Assembly: GCA_025363715.1 (NCBI GenBank)
Contig: JANYLR010000098.1
Span: 1-64,000, forward strand
Direction of reading: 5' to 3'
Origin: Holophagaceae bacterium
GTDB taxonomy: Bacteria; Acidobacteriota; Holophagae; Holophagales; Holophagaceae
DNA: 64,000 nt
Position 1 is the stretch's first letter. Each line of letters starts with the position of its first letter. Position numbers and translations under genes: made by a program. Below the pieces are notes generated by a model. The model was not told the origin of the DNA, ran no database searches, and was given only the letters and a program-made list of their open reading frames with translations. Positions 10,175-18,690 of this stretch are shown here, piece by piece.

Positions 10175-11131
10175 ATGGTCCAGAATCCTGATTCTCCACC
10201 GTTGAATTCGCCACCACCCAGCCACCCTTACAGCGAAGCTTCGCCCCGTCGTTCTGGGCTCAACCAATCCCGCGAGTTGCTCGACATGATCAAGTTCGAG
10301 CACACGGTCTTCGCCCTGCCCTTCGCCCTCTTGGGTGCCCTGTCGGCGGCGCAGGGCCTCCCGCCATTGCGCACGTCCCTCTGGATCCTCGCGGCCATGG
10401 TGGGGGCGCGGACGGCGGCCATGACTTTCAACCGGCTGGTGGACGTGGATGTGGATGCGGAGAATCCTCGCACGGCGAGCCGCGCCTTGCCCGCGGGCCG
10501 AGTCTCCAAGGCCGGCGCCATGGCCATGCTGGGCGCCGGGATCGTACTGTTCGGCCTAGCCGCGGGGGCTCTGGGCCCGCTTACCTGGGCGCTCTCGCCC
10601 CTGGCGCTGGTCATCATCCTCGGCTACTCCCTGTGCAAGCGCTTCACCTCCTGGGCCCACGTGGTGCTGGGTCTGTCCCTCTCCGGAGCACCGCTGGGAG
10701 CCTGGATCGCCGTCTCTGGGCGCATCGAGGCTCCGGCCCTCTGGCTGTCCGGCGGCGTACTGGCGTGGACCGCCGGCTTCGATATCCTGTACTCCCTGCA
10801 GGACGAGGCCTTCGACCGCTCCAAGGGGCTCCACTCGATCCCCTCGAAACTGGGTACGAAGGGGGCGCTGATCCTGTCCCGCAGCCTGCACCTCGTCGCC
10901 CTGCTCTGCTGGGGCAGCTTCAACCTGCAGGTGGATGGCCATCTGTGGCCCTGGGCTGCCTGGGGCGCGGTCGCGGCCATGCTCTTGCGGGAACAGTGGC
11001 TGGTGCGGGAAGGGGATCTCTCGCGCATCGACCAGGCCTTCTTCACGGTGAACAGCCTCATTGGACTCGTGTTTTTCATGGGCCACGCGTTGGAATACTG
11101 GTTATCGAAGACACTGCTGGCGCCACTCTAG
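10175..11131 (+). CDS. UbiA-family prenyltransferase (menaquinone/4-hydroxybenzoate type)
   Basis: A roughly 318-residue polytopic membrane prenyltransferase that attaches a polyprenyl chain to an aromatic quinone precursor. Both Mg-diphosphate motifs are visible: NRLVDVDVDAENPRT and YSLQDEAFDRSKG. The N-terminal MIKFEHTVFALPFALLGA matches the UbiA-like subgroup often linked to futalosine-pathway menaquinone synthesis (MqnP). That pathway assignment is inference, because no other menaquinone gene is here. The start is uncertain: ATGs at 10115 and 10175 both lack a good ribosome site, and family alignment favours the shorter form with its Pro/Ser-rich leader. Confidence 0.88.
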   Translation: MVQNPDSPPLNSPPPSHPYSEASPRRSGLNQSRELLDMIKFEHTVFALPFALLGALSAAQGLPPLRTSLWILAAMVGARTAAMTFNRLVDVDVDAENPRTASRALPAGRVSKAGAMAMLGAGIVLFGLAAGALGPLTWALSPLALVIILGYSLCKRFTSWAHVVLGLSLSGAPLGAWIAVSGRIEAPALWLSGGVLAWTAGFDILYSLQDEAFDRSKGLHSIPSKLGTKGALILSRSLHLVALLCWGSFNLQVDGHLWPWAAWGAVAAMLLREQWLVREGDLSRIDQAFFTVNSLIGLVFFMGHALEYWLSKTLLAPL

Positions 11132-11191
11132 GCCTTAAGTTGTAAGAAATCGAATCACCCGGACACTCTTTCCCAGGTATGCTGGGGGCCC

Positions 11192-12163
11192 ATGTCCACC
11201 CAGCTCCCTGAACGCCGTCGCGCCGTGCGCTCCAGCCGTCCTGATACTGGGCGGTGGCTCACCATCATGGTCGTCTTGAGCCATCGGACGTTCCGCTGGT
11301 CCCTCACGAGAAGGCTGATGCTTTGGGTCATCGGTGGCGTGGCCGGTTTCTCGGCCCTGGCGATGATCGGATCAGGTTACGGATTCTGGGCGACGAAGAA
11401 GATCATGAACTTTGGCCGCCTCCAGAAAGAAACCCAGGAGCAGCAGGAGCAGATCCGATCCTCCCTCGACCAGGCCCAGGCCCTGGAGAATGAGGTGTCG
11501 ACCCTGCGGAAGCAGCACACGGAACTTCTGAAGCTGCTGGACCCCAAGGCACCTGCCGGGAATCCCCTGTCCGTGCTGCCGGGCCAGCCGAGTTCCACGC
11601 CACTCCCACCGGGAGCCCAGGAACGACTATCCCGTTTACGCCAAGATCTCGACTACACCGCCAAACAGGCGGCCGTGGTTAGGGCCCGCATGGAGCCCGT
11701 GATCCGAGCCTGGTCGCACACGCCTTCCATTCCACCCACGGCCGGATACCTCAGCTCCGGATTCGGCGTGCGGGTCAGCCCCTTCTCGCGATCCAATGAA
11801 GCTGGCGAGGGTCTGCTTGGGTACCACTCAGGCCTCGATATCAGCAATGCGCTGGATACTCCCATTCAAGCCACCGCTGATGGCGAAGTCGTGGATGCCG
11901 GGTGGATGGATCGCTATGGCTGGGGGGTGAAGATCCGGCATACGCCTGACCAGGAGACCCTCTACGCTCATCTCAACCGAGTGGACGTGAAAGTCGGGCA
12001 GAAGGTGTCCCGGGGGGATATCCTGGGGGCCATGGGACGCACCGGAAACGCTACGGGCGTCCACCTCCACTACGAGGTCCGCCGGAACGGGAAGCCAGTG
12101 AACCCCCAGCCCTACCTTCGGCTCCAGCGCCAGTGGCTCAGCGCCCTCGGCAGGCCTTCCTGA
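11192..12163 (+). CDS. Membrane-anchored M23 (LytM) peptidase with coiled coil
   Basis: A 323-residue protein: basic cytoplasmic N-terminus, one membrane helix (about 43-65), a coiled coil rich in Gln and Glu (about 75-118), then a periplasmic M23 domain (about 185-312). All zinc-site elements are present: His212 and Asp216 in HSGLDI, His260 in YAHL, and HLHYE at 291-295, so it should be an active peptidoglycan endopeptidase rather than a degenerate EnvC-like activator. The next gene encodes a bactofilin 17 bp downstream. M23 peptidase-bactofilin pairs are a known arrangement in cell-shape control, so the two probably act together on local wall remodelling. Confidence 0.94.
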   Translation: MSTQLPERRRAVRSSRPDTGRWLTIMVVLSHRTFRWSLTRRLMLWVIGGVAGFSALAMIGSGYGFWATKKIMNFGRLQKETQEQQEQIRSSLDQAQALENEVSTLRKQHTELLKLLDPKAPAGNPLSVLPGQPSSTPLPPGAQERLSRLRQDLDYTAKQAAVVRARMEPVIRAWSHTPSIPPTAGYLSSGFGVRVSPFSRSNEAGEGLLGYHSGLDISNALDTPIQATADGEVVDAGWMDRYGWGVKIRHTPDQETLYAHLNRVDVKVGQKVSRGDILGAMGRTGNATGVHLHYEVRRNGKPVNPQPYLRLQRQWLSALGRPS

Positions 12164-12179
12164 CTCAAGGAGTGACCCC

Positions 12180-12638
12180 ATGGCAGTCTTCCGCAACAAA
12201 CCCAAATCGGAACCCGCACCCGCCATCCACTCCCTGCTGGGGAAGGATGTGCTGTTCAAGGGCGAGGTCCACACCAGCACCCACAGTTTCCGGGTGGAGG
12301 GCACGGTGGAAGGCTCCATCCATTCCACGGGAGAGGTCTCCATCGCCCAGGGTGGACTGGTGAAAGGCACCATCTTCGCCAAGCACCTGGTCGTCACAGG
12401 CCGGGCCGAAGGCACCATGAAGATTTCCGACTGCCTTGAAATCCACGGCACTGGCTTCGTGGAAGGAGATGTGGAGGTCGGTTCGCTGGTGGTGGACGAA
12501 GGCGGCACGCTCCAGGGGGTCTGCGTCCGGAAGGAGCAATCCCGGAAGGAGGACCCTCAGCCCGTAGCCAAAGGCGGATTCCTCCCTACACCCAAGCACC
12601 CTGACACCGAGCCGAAGAAGGTCGACGTCAAGCACTAG
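12180..12638 (+). CDS. Bactofilin (polymer-forming cytoskeletal protein)
   Basis: A 152-residue bactofilin. The central domain (about 17-110) shows the regular beta-helix rhythm of glycine-valine turns (VEGTVEGSIHSTGEV, GLVKGTIFAKHLVVTGRAEG) typical of DUF583. Charged, Pro-rich tails flank it. Bactofilins polymerise without nucleotide and scaffold wall enzymes at the membrane. The upstream M23 peptidase gene is 17 bp away and an AAGGAG precedes the ATG, so the two form an operon. Its 3' end overlaps the convergent ruvB end by 4 bp (12635-12638). Confidence 0.95.
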   Translation: MAVFRNKPKSEPAPAIHSLLGKDVLFKGEVHTSTHSFRVEGTVEGSIHSTGEVSIAQGGLVKGTIFAKHLVVTGRAEGTMKISDCLEIHGTGFVEGDVEVGSLVVDEGGTLQGVCVRKEQSRKEDPQPVAKGGFLPTPKHPDTEPKKVDVKH

Positions 12639-13648
12639 CGAAACAGCGGCCCCGGATCCGACTTCACCCCCAGGTAGGCGTAGGCGGCATCGGTGGCTTT
12701 GCGGCCCTGGGGCGTGCGATCCAGGAAGCCCACCTGCATGAGGTAGGGCTCCACCAGATCCTCCAGCGCCCCTTCATCCTCGCCCAGGGCCGCGGCGAGG
12801 GTTCGCACACCTACCGGGCCGCCCCGATGCTTGTGGCAGAGAGCTTGGAGGTATTCCCGATCCAGGGAATCAAGGCCGAGATCGTCCACCTCATGCAGTT
12901 TCAGGCAGGCATCGGCGGAAGCCTCGGTGATGGTGCCGTCGCCCTTCACTTCCGCGTAGTCCCGGCAGCGCCTCAGGAGGCGGTTGCAGATGCGCGGGGT
13001 CCCTCGGCTGCGCCGGGCAATGGCCTCCGAACCTTCCTTCGCCAGGTGGATGTGGAGCAACTCCGCCGAGCGGTTCGCGATGATGGCCAGCTCCGCGCGG
13101 GTATAGAACTCCAGGCGATGGACCATGCCGAACCGGTCGTGAAGGGGTTTCGAAATCAATCCGGCCCGGGTGGTGGCCCCCACTAGCGTGAAAGGGCGCA
13201 GATCCACCTTGAGAGTCTGGGCGCTGGGGCCCTGGCCGATAAGGATGTCCAGCTTCCGATCCTCCATGGCTGAATAGAGCAGTTCCTCGATGGGCGCCGA
13301 GAGGCGGTGGATCTCGTCGAGGAAGAGAAATTCACCGGCCTCGAGGTTCGTGAGGATGGCGGCCAGGTCTCCCTTTTTCTCCAGGGCCGGGGCCTGGATC
13401 ACCTTGCAGGGCGCCCCCATTTCGTTGGCCAGGACATGGGCCAGGGTGGTCTTTCCGAGCCCTGGTGGGCCGAAGAGCAGCACGTGATCCAGGACCTCTC
13501 CGCGCCGGGTGGCGGCCTGGAGGGCGATCTCCAGTCGGGCCTTCACCTTCTCCTGGCCGATATATTCCTGGAGCCGTTGCGGCCTCAGTGAGTATTCGGC
13601 GGGATCGTCGGTGCTACCAGTGGGATCCAGGTCGGGGTGTCGATGCAT
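12635..13648 (-). CDS. ruvB: Holliday junction branch-migration helicase RuvB
   Basis: A 337-residue RuvB of standard length, the AAA+ motor that drives branch migration with RuvA. Walker A is GPPGLGKTTLA, Walker B LFLDEIHRL, and sensor 1 LVGATTRAG. The RPQRLQEYIGQ start motif and the winged-helix C-terminus (GGPVGVRTLAAALGED) are intact. ruvA and ruvC are not in the window. The gene is convergent with the bactofilin gene and divergent from the FHA histidine kinase gene at 13755. Confidence 0.98.
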   Translation of the reverse strand: MHRHPDLDPTGSTDDPAEYSLRPQRLQEYIGQEKVKARLEIALQAATRRGEVLDHVLLFGPPGLGKTTLAHVLANEMGAPCKVIQAPALEKKGDLAAILTNLEAGEFLFLDEIHRLSAPIEELLYSAMEDRKLDILIGQGPSAQTLKVDLRPFTLVGATTRAGLISKPLHDRFGMVHRLEFYTRAELAIIANRSAELLHIHLAKEGSEAIARRSRGTPRICNRLLRRCRDYAEVKGDGTITEASADACLKLHEVDDLGLDSLDREYLQALCHKHRGGPVGVRTLAAALGEDEGALEDLVEPYLMQVGFLDRTPQGRKATDAAYAYLGVKSDPGPLFR

Positions 13649-13754
13649 GACTCCTATTCCCTCACGGGACTTCCACTTGTGTCCAGCCGATGGCCGGATA
13701 ATCTTGGGTTCACGAACTTGCCCCCCTCCCCACCTTTAACCCCCTGGAGATGTT

Positions 13755-15281
13755 GTGGCCCAGCGCTACCAGCTCCTGATCCGTGACCGGCATGGCTTCG
13801 AGCGCTCCATTCCGCTTAACCGTTCCGTCACCCTGGGGCGGCAGAGCCTTTGCGATCTGGTGCTTTCGGACAGCATGATCAGCCGCAACCACGTGCGGTT
13901 GGAACTGCGTGACGACATCTGGTGGGCCGAGGATCTCCAGACCACTCATGGCACGTTCTACAAAGATCAGGCCATCGGCCGCGTGGCCTGGGAGCCTGGC
14001 GCGCCCCTCCGGCTCGCGGACGGCGCCTACACCCTCACCCTGGTGAGCCAGGATCAGACCAGTTCGGAATTGCACCTCCAGGCCATCCTTGAAACGGCCC
14101 AGCTCCTGGCGGAGGAGGTGGACCTCGAGGATCTGCTCGAGCAGTCTCTGGACAAGCTGCTGGCCATTTCGGGCACGGATCGCGGCTTCCTGATGCTGCT
14201 GGAGGACGGCGAGCTGGCGATCCGTGTCCAGCGCAACCTGGGCCATGAACTCGAAGGCAAGATCCAGCTCTCCCTCTCCAGCGTCCACAAAGTGTTTGAG
14301 ACTGGGGATCCCATCTGGATCCTGAACGTGGCCGACGACCACCACCTCATGAGCCAGAAGTCCATCCACCGCCTCGAACTCAAGACCATCCTCTGCCTTC
14401 CCCTCCTGCTCCAGGGCAAGCGGCTCGGCGTGGTCTACCTGGATAGCCGGCGACCCATCACCGAGCCGCCGGACCGGGAGACCTTCGAGGCCATCGTGGC
14501 CCTCTGTGCCATCGCCATCGAGCGGACGCGGCTTTCCGAAGAGAACCTGCGCGGCCATGTGCTCGCCACCGTGGGCCAGGTGGCCAGTTCCATCGTCCAC
14601 GATTTCAAAAACGGGTTGTTCGTCCTCCGGGGCCACGCGGACCTCCTGGAGCTGTCCACCGAGGACCACAAGATCCGGCACCACTGCCGCAAGATCCTGG
14701 AGTGCGTGGACCGACTCACCCACCTGAGCCAGGACGTCCTCGATTTCGCCAAAGTGCGCGAACCCAACCGGGAGACCGTGGACCTGCGTGCCTTCCTTGA
14801 CGCCATCCTCGAGCCGATGGTGCCGCGGGCCGCCGAACTCGGCGTCCAGCTCCGCACGGAAGGCACCACCTGCCTGGTGAAGATCGATCCGGGCCGCTTC
14901 ACCCGGGTCATGGAAAACATCATGACCAATGCCCTCGATGCCACCCTCGACATGGACGGCGAGGTCTACGTCTCCTGGGGCCCGGTGACAGGCGGGATCC
15001 AAATCCGGGTGAAAGATCGGGGCCGTGGCATCCCGCGCAAAGTGATCAAACGGATCTTCGAGCCCTTCTTCAGCTACGGCAAGAAAAAGGGGACAGGGTT
15101 GGGGATGGCCACCGTGAAGAAAATCGTCGAAGAGCACGCTGGCACCCTGGAGTTCATCAGCGAAGAAGGTAGCGGCACCGAGGTGATCATCACTCTGCCG
15201 GACCACCCCATCACCGGCACCTTCAAGATCTCTGATGAGTCCACCGGCAACCATCAGGTGCTCCAGGCGGAAGACCCATGA
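13755..15281 (+). CDS. FHA-GAF sensor histidine kinase
   Basis: A 508-residue soluble kinase starting at a GTG preceded by GGAG at 13745-13748. It has an N-terminal FHA domain (about 20-95; VTLGRQSLCDLVLSDSMISRNHV), a GAF domain (about 120-265), a HisKA-like dimerisation helix with acceptor His282 in SSIVHDFKNG, and a HATPase_c domain with DRGRGIPR and KGTGLGMATVKKIVEEH. An FHA module on a two-component kinase suggests crosstalk with Ser/Thr phosphorylation, perhaps by the kinase at 1091-4534 (inference). No response regulator gene adjoins it. The stop overlaps the ispF start by 4 bp (ATGA), so the two are translationally coupled despite unrelated functions. Confidence 0.92.
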   Translation: MAQRYQLLIRDRHGFERSIPLNRSVTLGRQSLCDLVLSDSMISRNHVRLELRDDIWWAEDLQTTHGTFYKDQAIGRVAWEPGAPLRLADGAYTLTLVSQDQTSSELHLQAILETAQLLAEEVDLEDLLEQSLDKLLAISGTDRGFLMLLEDGELAIRVQRNLGHELEGKIQLSLSSVHKVFETGDPIWILNVADDHHLMSQKSIHRLELKTILCLPLLLQGKRLGVVYLDSRRPITEPPDRETFEAIVALCAIAIERTRLSEENLRGHVLATVGQVASSIVHDFKNGLFVLRGHADLLELSTEDHKIRHHCRKILECVDRLTHLSQDVLDFAKVREPNRETVDLRAFLDAILEPMVPRAAELGVQLRTEGTTCLVKIDPGRFTRVMENIMTNALDATLDMDGEVYVSWGPVTGGIQIRVKDRGRGIPRKVIKRIFEPFFSYGKKKGTGLGMATVKKIVEEHAGTLEFISEEGSGTEVIITLPDHPITGTFKISDESTGNHQVLQAEDP

Positions 15282-15769
15282 CCGCCCTGCGGATCGGGCA
15301 GGGCTTCGACGTCCACCGTTTCACCACGCCTGAAGCGCGCCGCCCGCTGGTCCTCATGGGTTGCGAGATTCCCCACGACCGCGGCCTCGAAGGCCACAGC
15401 GACGCCGATGTGATGCTCCATGCCCTCATGGATGCCTTGCTGGGCGCCGCGGGCCTGGGCGACATCGGCCTGCACTTCCCGGACACCGATGCGGCCTACC
15501 GGGGTGCGGACTCGAGCCGACTGCTGGAGAAGGTGATGGGCGACCTGGCCGAGCGCGGCTGGGGGGTGGTGAACGCGGATGTCTGCCTCATCGGCGAGCG
15601 ACCGAAGATCGGGCCGCACCGGCAGCGGATGCGGGATCGCGTGGCGCCGCTGCTGGGCCTGCCTGCGGATGCCCTGAACGTGAAGGCCACTACCACCGAG
15701 CAACTAGGCTTCACCGGCCGTGGCGAGGGACTCGCCGCTCAGGCCGTGGTTCTGATCCAGCGGAGCTGA
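15278..15769 (+). CDS. ispF: 2-C-methyl-D-erythritol 2,4-cyclodiphosphate synthase
   Basis: A 163-residue IspF, the MEP-pathway enzyme that converts CDP-ME 2-phosphate to the cyclic diphosphate with release of CMP. Signatures are GQGFDVHRF (metal Asp and His), GHSDADVMLHALMDALLGAAGLGDIGLHFPD shown here only in part as HSDADVMLHAL, and the C-terminal TTTEQLGFTGRGEG. The length is typical. It overlaps the upstream histidine kinase gene by 4 bp. ispD, often fused or adjacent, is not in the window. Confidence 0.97.
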   Translation: MTALRIGQGFDVHRFTTPEARRPLVLMGCEIPHDRGLEGHSDADVMLHALMDALLGAAGLGDIGLHFPDTDAAYRGADSSRLLEKVMGDLAERGWGVVNADVCLIGERPKIGPHRQRMRDRVAPLLGLPADALNVKATTTEQLGFTGRGEGLAAQAVVLIQRS

Positions 15770-15815
15770 GACCTTCCAACCATTCATCGCATATGATGGA
15801 AGTTCCGGAGGGTTC

Positions 15816-16241
15816 ATGAGGTTTCACCCCGCAATTCCCGCCCTGGTGCTGTTGGGCGCCGCGACCTTCTTGGGGTGCACGAAGGTGCCGCTGACACCCG
15901 GAAAACCGATTCCCGCCGGAACCATGGTCTTCCGGTTCACCCGCAAGGTGGCCGGCCCCGTGGAGCTCAGCGTGGATGGGGCCCGTCTCCCCGTCCAGCA
16001 GCTCCCCAAGGGTGCCACCAGTCTCCACGTGAAGGGCCTCAGCCCCGGCAAGCACCGCTTCTTCCTGACCAGTCAGCGGGAGACCTTCAGCCCGGACCAG
16101 GGAGAGCTCGACCTCCCGGCCGACAAGGGGCTCTACCAGATCACCCTCACCCAGAAGCTGGACTCGGTCCTATACGGCAAGCCGGATCCGCTGCCCACGG
16201 CCGAGGGCCTGCCTGGCGTGACGGCGACCCTCGCCAAGTAG
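15816..16241 (+). CDS. Hypothetical lipoprotein
   Basis: A 141-residue protein with a lipoprotein signal peptide: a short N-terminal hydrophobic stretch ending in TFLGC, so lipidation at about Cys21 is expected. The mature part resembles a PEGA/carbohydrate-binding-like beta domain (FRFTRKVAGPVELSVDGARL, LSPGKHRFFLTSQRE), but I do not recognise a named family. A GGAGG ribosome site lies just before the ATG. It lies 46 bp after ispF and 1 bp before the next gene, so it may belong to the same transcript. It probably sits in the outer membrane or periplasmic leaflet. Confidence 0.78.
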   Translation: MRFHPAIPALVLLGAATFLGCTKVPLTPGKPIPAGTMVFRFTRKVAGPVELSVDGARLPVQQLPKGATSLHVKGLSPGKHRFFLTSQRETFSPDQGELDLPADKGLYQITLTQKLDSVLYGKPDPLPTAEGLPGVTATLAK

Positions 16242-16242
16242 T

Positions 16243-16539
16243 GTGATGACCGCAGTGGCCCGCACCCGCCAGCGGGACCGTGTGCTCCACGGGCGGGGCA
16301 CCCTGATGGTCCGGTGCCTGGCCATCGGGCTACCGGTGGCCTCGGCCTGCTCCGGACGCGGGGCCTGTGGCAAGTGCGTGATGACTGTCCTGGCCGGCGC
16401 CGAGGCCCTTCGACCGCCCACCGCCCATGAAGCCCGCGTCCTGGCCCGGAACGGGGCCGGGAGCGATCAGCGCCTCAGCTGCCAGTGCCGGATGCCCAGC
16501 AGCCGGGTGGAGCTGGTGATCACCATGGGCTACTGGTGA
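16243..16539 (+). CDS. Small 2Fe-2S ferredoxin-like protein
   Basis: A 98-residue protein with a plant-type 2Fe-2S cluster motif: CSGRGACGKC followed about 40 residues later by CQC, giving four candidate cysteine ligands. It may start at GTG 16243 or at the immediately following ATG 16246. Its stop overlaps the GTG start of the next gene (TGA within GTGA), suggesting translational coupling to the alpha/beta hydrolase. It likely carries electrons, but no reductase partner is adjacent. The Arg-rich N-terminus is unusual for a ferredoxin. Confidence 0.8.
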   Translation: MMTAVARTRQRDRVLHGRGTLMVRCLAIGLPVASACSGRGACGKCVMTVLAGAEALRPPTAHEARVLARNGAGSDQRLSCQCRMPSSRVELVITMGYW

Positions 16540-17525
16540 GACGCCTCGCCTGGACGATCCTCGGCTTGACCCCCCTGCTGGGCGTCTTCGGCTTCGCCGC
16601 CTGGAAGGCCCGCGCCGTGGCCCGGGAGCTGGTGGACCCGCCCTTCTACCGCGCCCAGCCCCTGGCCCGGGTGGAGGCCACCTACCGGGAGCTAGCAGAA
16701 GGCCGGGATGGGGATCCCGGTGGCACCTGGATCAGCGAAGAGGTGGGTGGACTCCAGCTATGGCGTTTCAGGCGCCCTGCGACCTCGCCCGGAGTGGTGC
16801 TCCTGCTCCATGGTTTCGGGGACGACCGCTGGGGCACCAGCCCTGCCCTCAAGTGGTTCCCGGGCCTGGATGCCGCCATCTTCACCTACCGGTGCCGGGA
16901 CGATGCCATGCGACGGGGTGGCCCTGTGCCGGCCGTGACCTTCGGTGCGGAGGAATCCAAGGATGTCATCCGGATCGTGCATCATCTGGAAGCCTGCGGA
17001 CGGCCCCGGAACCGCATCCTCCTGCTGGGCCGCAGCCTGGGCGCCTCCGTGGGCCTGCTGGCCCTGGCCGGCCTGGAGCGCGAAGGCAAGGGCCCCCTGG
17101 CGGGCATCATCTGGGAGGGCGCCCCCGCCAGCAGCCGCAGCTTCGCCGAGCGCCTGGTGCGGGGCCCGGAGGATCGCGCCTGGCATGTCCTGGCGCCTCC
17201 TATCGGAGCTGTCGCCGCCTTTGCCGCCGGCCACATGGGTGGCTATGCGCCTGAGGAAACAGACCTCCTGCACCGCACGGGGGGCCTGCGCTTCGTTACC
17301 CCCAGCCTTTGTTTCCTGGCCACCCAGGATCGCCTGGCGCCACCGGAGGTCCAGCGGTCCCTGGCAGCCCGATTCCAGGACGGGCGCGTGATCGAAGTAT
17401 TGACCTGGCACCTGCATTGCGCCGATGCGCTGGGACCCGCCTATACAAACGCCATCCAGGCAGCGGTGACCACCTGGTTCCCGGAAACGGAAAGGGGCCC
17501 CGCGGGGCCCCGTCCAATGCGATGA
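16536..17525 (+). CDS. Membrane-anchored alpha/beta hydrolase
   Basis: A 329-residue protein starting at a GTG that overlaps the ferredoxin stop by 4 bp. An N-terminal hydrophobic helix (about residues 5-22) anchors it. The alpha/beta hydrolase core shows LLHGFGDD (oxyanion region), the nucleophile elbow GRSLGAS, a candidate acid in ATQDRLAPP and a candidate catalytic His in TWHLHC. The closest general group is BEM46/YqkD-like hydrolases of unknown substrate. The last codons contain an 18-bp GC palindrome (17494-17511). Confidence 0.82.
   Translation: MRRLAWTILGLTPLLGVFGFAAWKARAVARELVDPPFYRAQPLARVEATYRELAEGRDGDPGGTWISEEVGGLQLWRFRRPATSPGVVLLLHGFGDDRWGTSPALKWFPGLDAAIFTYRCRDDAMRRGGPVPAVTFGAEESKDVIRIVHHLEACGRPRNRILLLGRSLGASVGLLALAGLEREGKGPLAGIIWEGAPASSRSFAERLVRGPEDRAWHVLAPPIGAVAAFAAGHMGGYAPEETDLLHRTGGLRFVTPSLCFLATQDRLAPPEVQRSLAARFQDGRVIEVLTWHLHCADALGPAYTNAIQAAVTTWFPETERGPAGPRPMR
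17494..17511. terminator. GC palindrome at convergent gene ends
   Basis: GGGGCCCC-GC-GGGGCCCC is an 18-bp fully self-complementary sequence inside the last codons of the hydrolase gene, 20 bp before the convergent CsgG-like gene ends. It can form a hairpin on either strand. There is no following T-run, so an intrinsic terminator role is only possible, not shown. Confidence 0.35.
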
Positions 17526-17531
17526 CTGGTA

Positions 17532-18269
17532 CTACTCGTCTTCGTTGGCCGAGACGGTGGCACGCAGCAGCTTCGGCGTGATGCGGGTAACGATGGGTTC
17601 GAACACCTTGTTCACCAGTTCCTCATCGTAGGAAACCTCGGCTCCGGTCCCGGCGACCTTCACGCTGGTATCCGAAACCTTATCTTCATCCTTCCAGGCT
17701 CCCAGGATTTCTCCGGTCTCCACCTCGATGAGACGGATATCGAGGCGGCCCGTGAAGGAGGCCTTCTTGACGTTGACGCTACCCGCTACGGCGCCGGCCA
17801 TGCCATCGCCCGTGACCTTGCCCACCAGGGCACCCACGCCCCAGCCTGTCCCGAAGCCACCTTCCTTGTAGGCGAAGCGGGTGATCTTGCCGGTCATCAC
17901 GTACTTCACGCCCAGCAGCTTGCCGATCTTCTGGACGGTGGCGGTATCCACTTCGCCACTCTGCTGGAAGTTCAGTTCCCCGCGGATCTCAGCCAGCCGC
18001 TCCCGCTCGATGACACGGATCTTGTTCTTGCCCTTGTCGACGATCTCGGTGGTGAACATGTCTCTGATCTGGTTGGAGATGGTGCTCATGTTGTTGCCCC
18101 AGCCGCCGTGGCGCCAGCCGTGCCATGCATCAGGCGCCGCCTTGAAATCCAGGATGGCGATGCGCGGCAGCTTGGCCTTGTCCTCCTTGGACATCTTTTT
18201 CTGCGCAAAGGCCGGGGCGGCCAGAGCCAGCACCGCTAGACAGGAGACGAGCAGCTTATGAAGGCGCAT
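17532..18269 (-). CDS. CsgG/HfaB-family exported protein
   Basis: A 245-residue protein with a clear Sec signal peptide (about 1-22, cleavage after APAFA). The mature part matches CsgG-like proteins: PRIAILDFKAAP near the start, then IRVIERERLAEIRGELNFQQSGEVD and IGKLLGVKYVMTGKITRF, then LDIRLIEVETGEILGAW. CsgG forms the outer-membrane pore for curli export, but this one has no lipobox cysteine and no curli genes nearby. A periplasmic or outer-membrane role in envelope assembly is more cautious. It lies 24 bp downstream of the HU-like gene on the same strand. Confidence 0.85.
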   Translation of the reverse strand: MRLHKLLVSCLAVLALAAPAFAQKKMSKEDKAKLPRIAILDFKAAPDAWHGWRHGGWGNNMSTISNQIRDMFTTEIVDKGKNKIRVIERERLAEIRGELNFQQSGEVDTATVQKIGKLLGVKYVMTGKITRFAYKEGGFGTGWGVGALVGKVTGDGMAGAVAGSVNVKKASFTGRLDIRLIEVETGEILGAWKDEDKVSDTSVKVAGTGAEVSYDEELVNKVFEPIVTRITPKLLRATVSANEDE

Positions 18270-18293
18270 GGGGACTCCGTGGATACCAAGGGT

Positions 18294-18590
18294 TCAGTCG
18301 TCGATGAGCTTGCTGCGCAATTCCTTGCCCAGCTTGAAATAGACCACGCGCTTGGGCGGCACCTGGATGCTTTCCCCGCTGCGCGGGTTCCGGCCCTGGC
18401 GGGCACGGCGGTCCCGGAGGCGGAAGCTGCCGAACCCGCGCAGTTCCACGCCTTCGCCGGTCTTGAGGGACTCAATGATGCTCTCCAGGAAGGTGTTCAC
18501 CAGGAGATCAGCATCTTTCTTCCCCAGTTCCAATCGCTCCATCAAATGCCGGGAGAGATCAGCCTTGGTGAGGGTCTCCATCGCTTCCAT
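18294..18590 (-). CDS. HU/IHF-family DNA-binding protein
   Basis: A 98-residue histone-like protein. TKADLSRHLMERL begins the dimer core, GFGSFRLRDRRARQGRNP is the family signature with the DNA-intercalating arm, and RVVYFKLGKELR closes it. The GRNPRSGE arm looks more like IHF-alpha than HU. It bends DNA and shapes the nucleoid. GGAG precedes the first ATG; a second ATG three codons on is also possible. A candidate promoter lies at 18639-18668. Confidence 0.94.
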   Translation of the reverse strand: MEAMETLTKADLSRHLMERLELGKKDADLLVNTFLESIIESLKTGEGVELRGFGSFRLRDRRARQGRNPRSGESIQVPPKRVVYFKLGKELRSKLIDD

Positions 18591-18638
18591 GGGAACTCCG
18601 AGGGGTGAGGTGGCCTAAGTGACTTGAGGGCAGTCCTC

Positions 18639-18668
18639 AATAAATCCCCATCTGTGCCCTGCGGTCAA
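18639..18668 (-). promoter_or_regulatory. Candidate sigma-70 promoter for HU-like gene
   Basis: On the minus strand TTGACC (complement of 18663-18668) is followed by an 18-bp spacer and TTTATT (complement of 18639-18644). It lies between the pepA terminator and the HU-like start. The -35 match is good and the -10 is moderate. Confidence 0.4.
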
Positions 18669-18690
18669 GGGGGACATCTTCATCTATTTG

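Noticed and set aside
13710-15254. A 514-codon minus-strand frame opposite the FHA histidine kinase gene
   Set aside because: It is a shadow of the plus-strand gene, which has FHA, GAF and kinase motifs; the antisense product has none.
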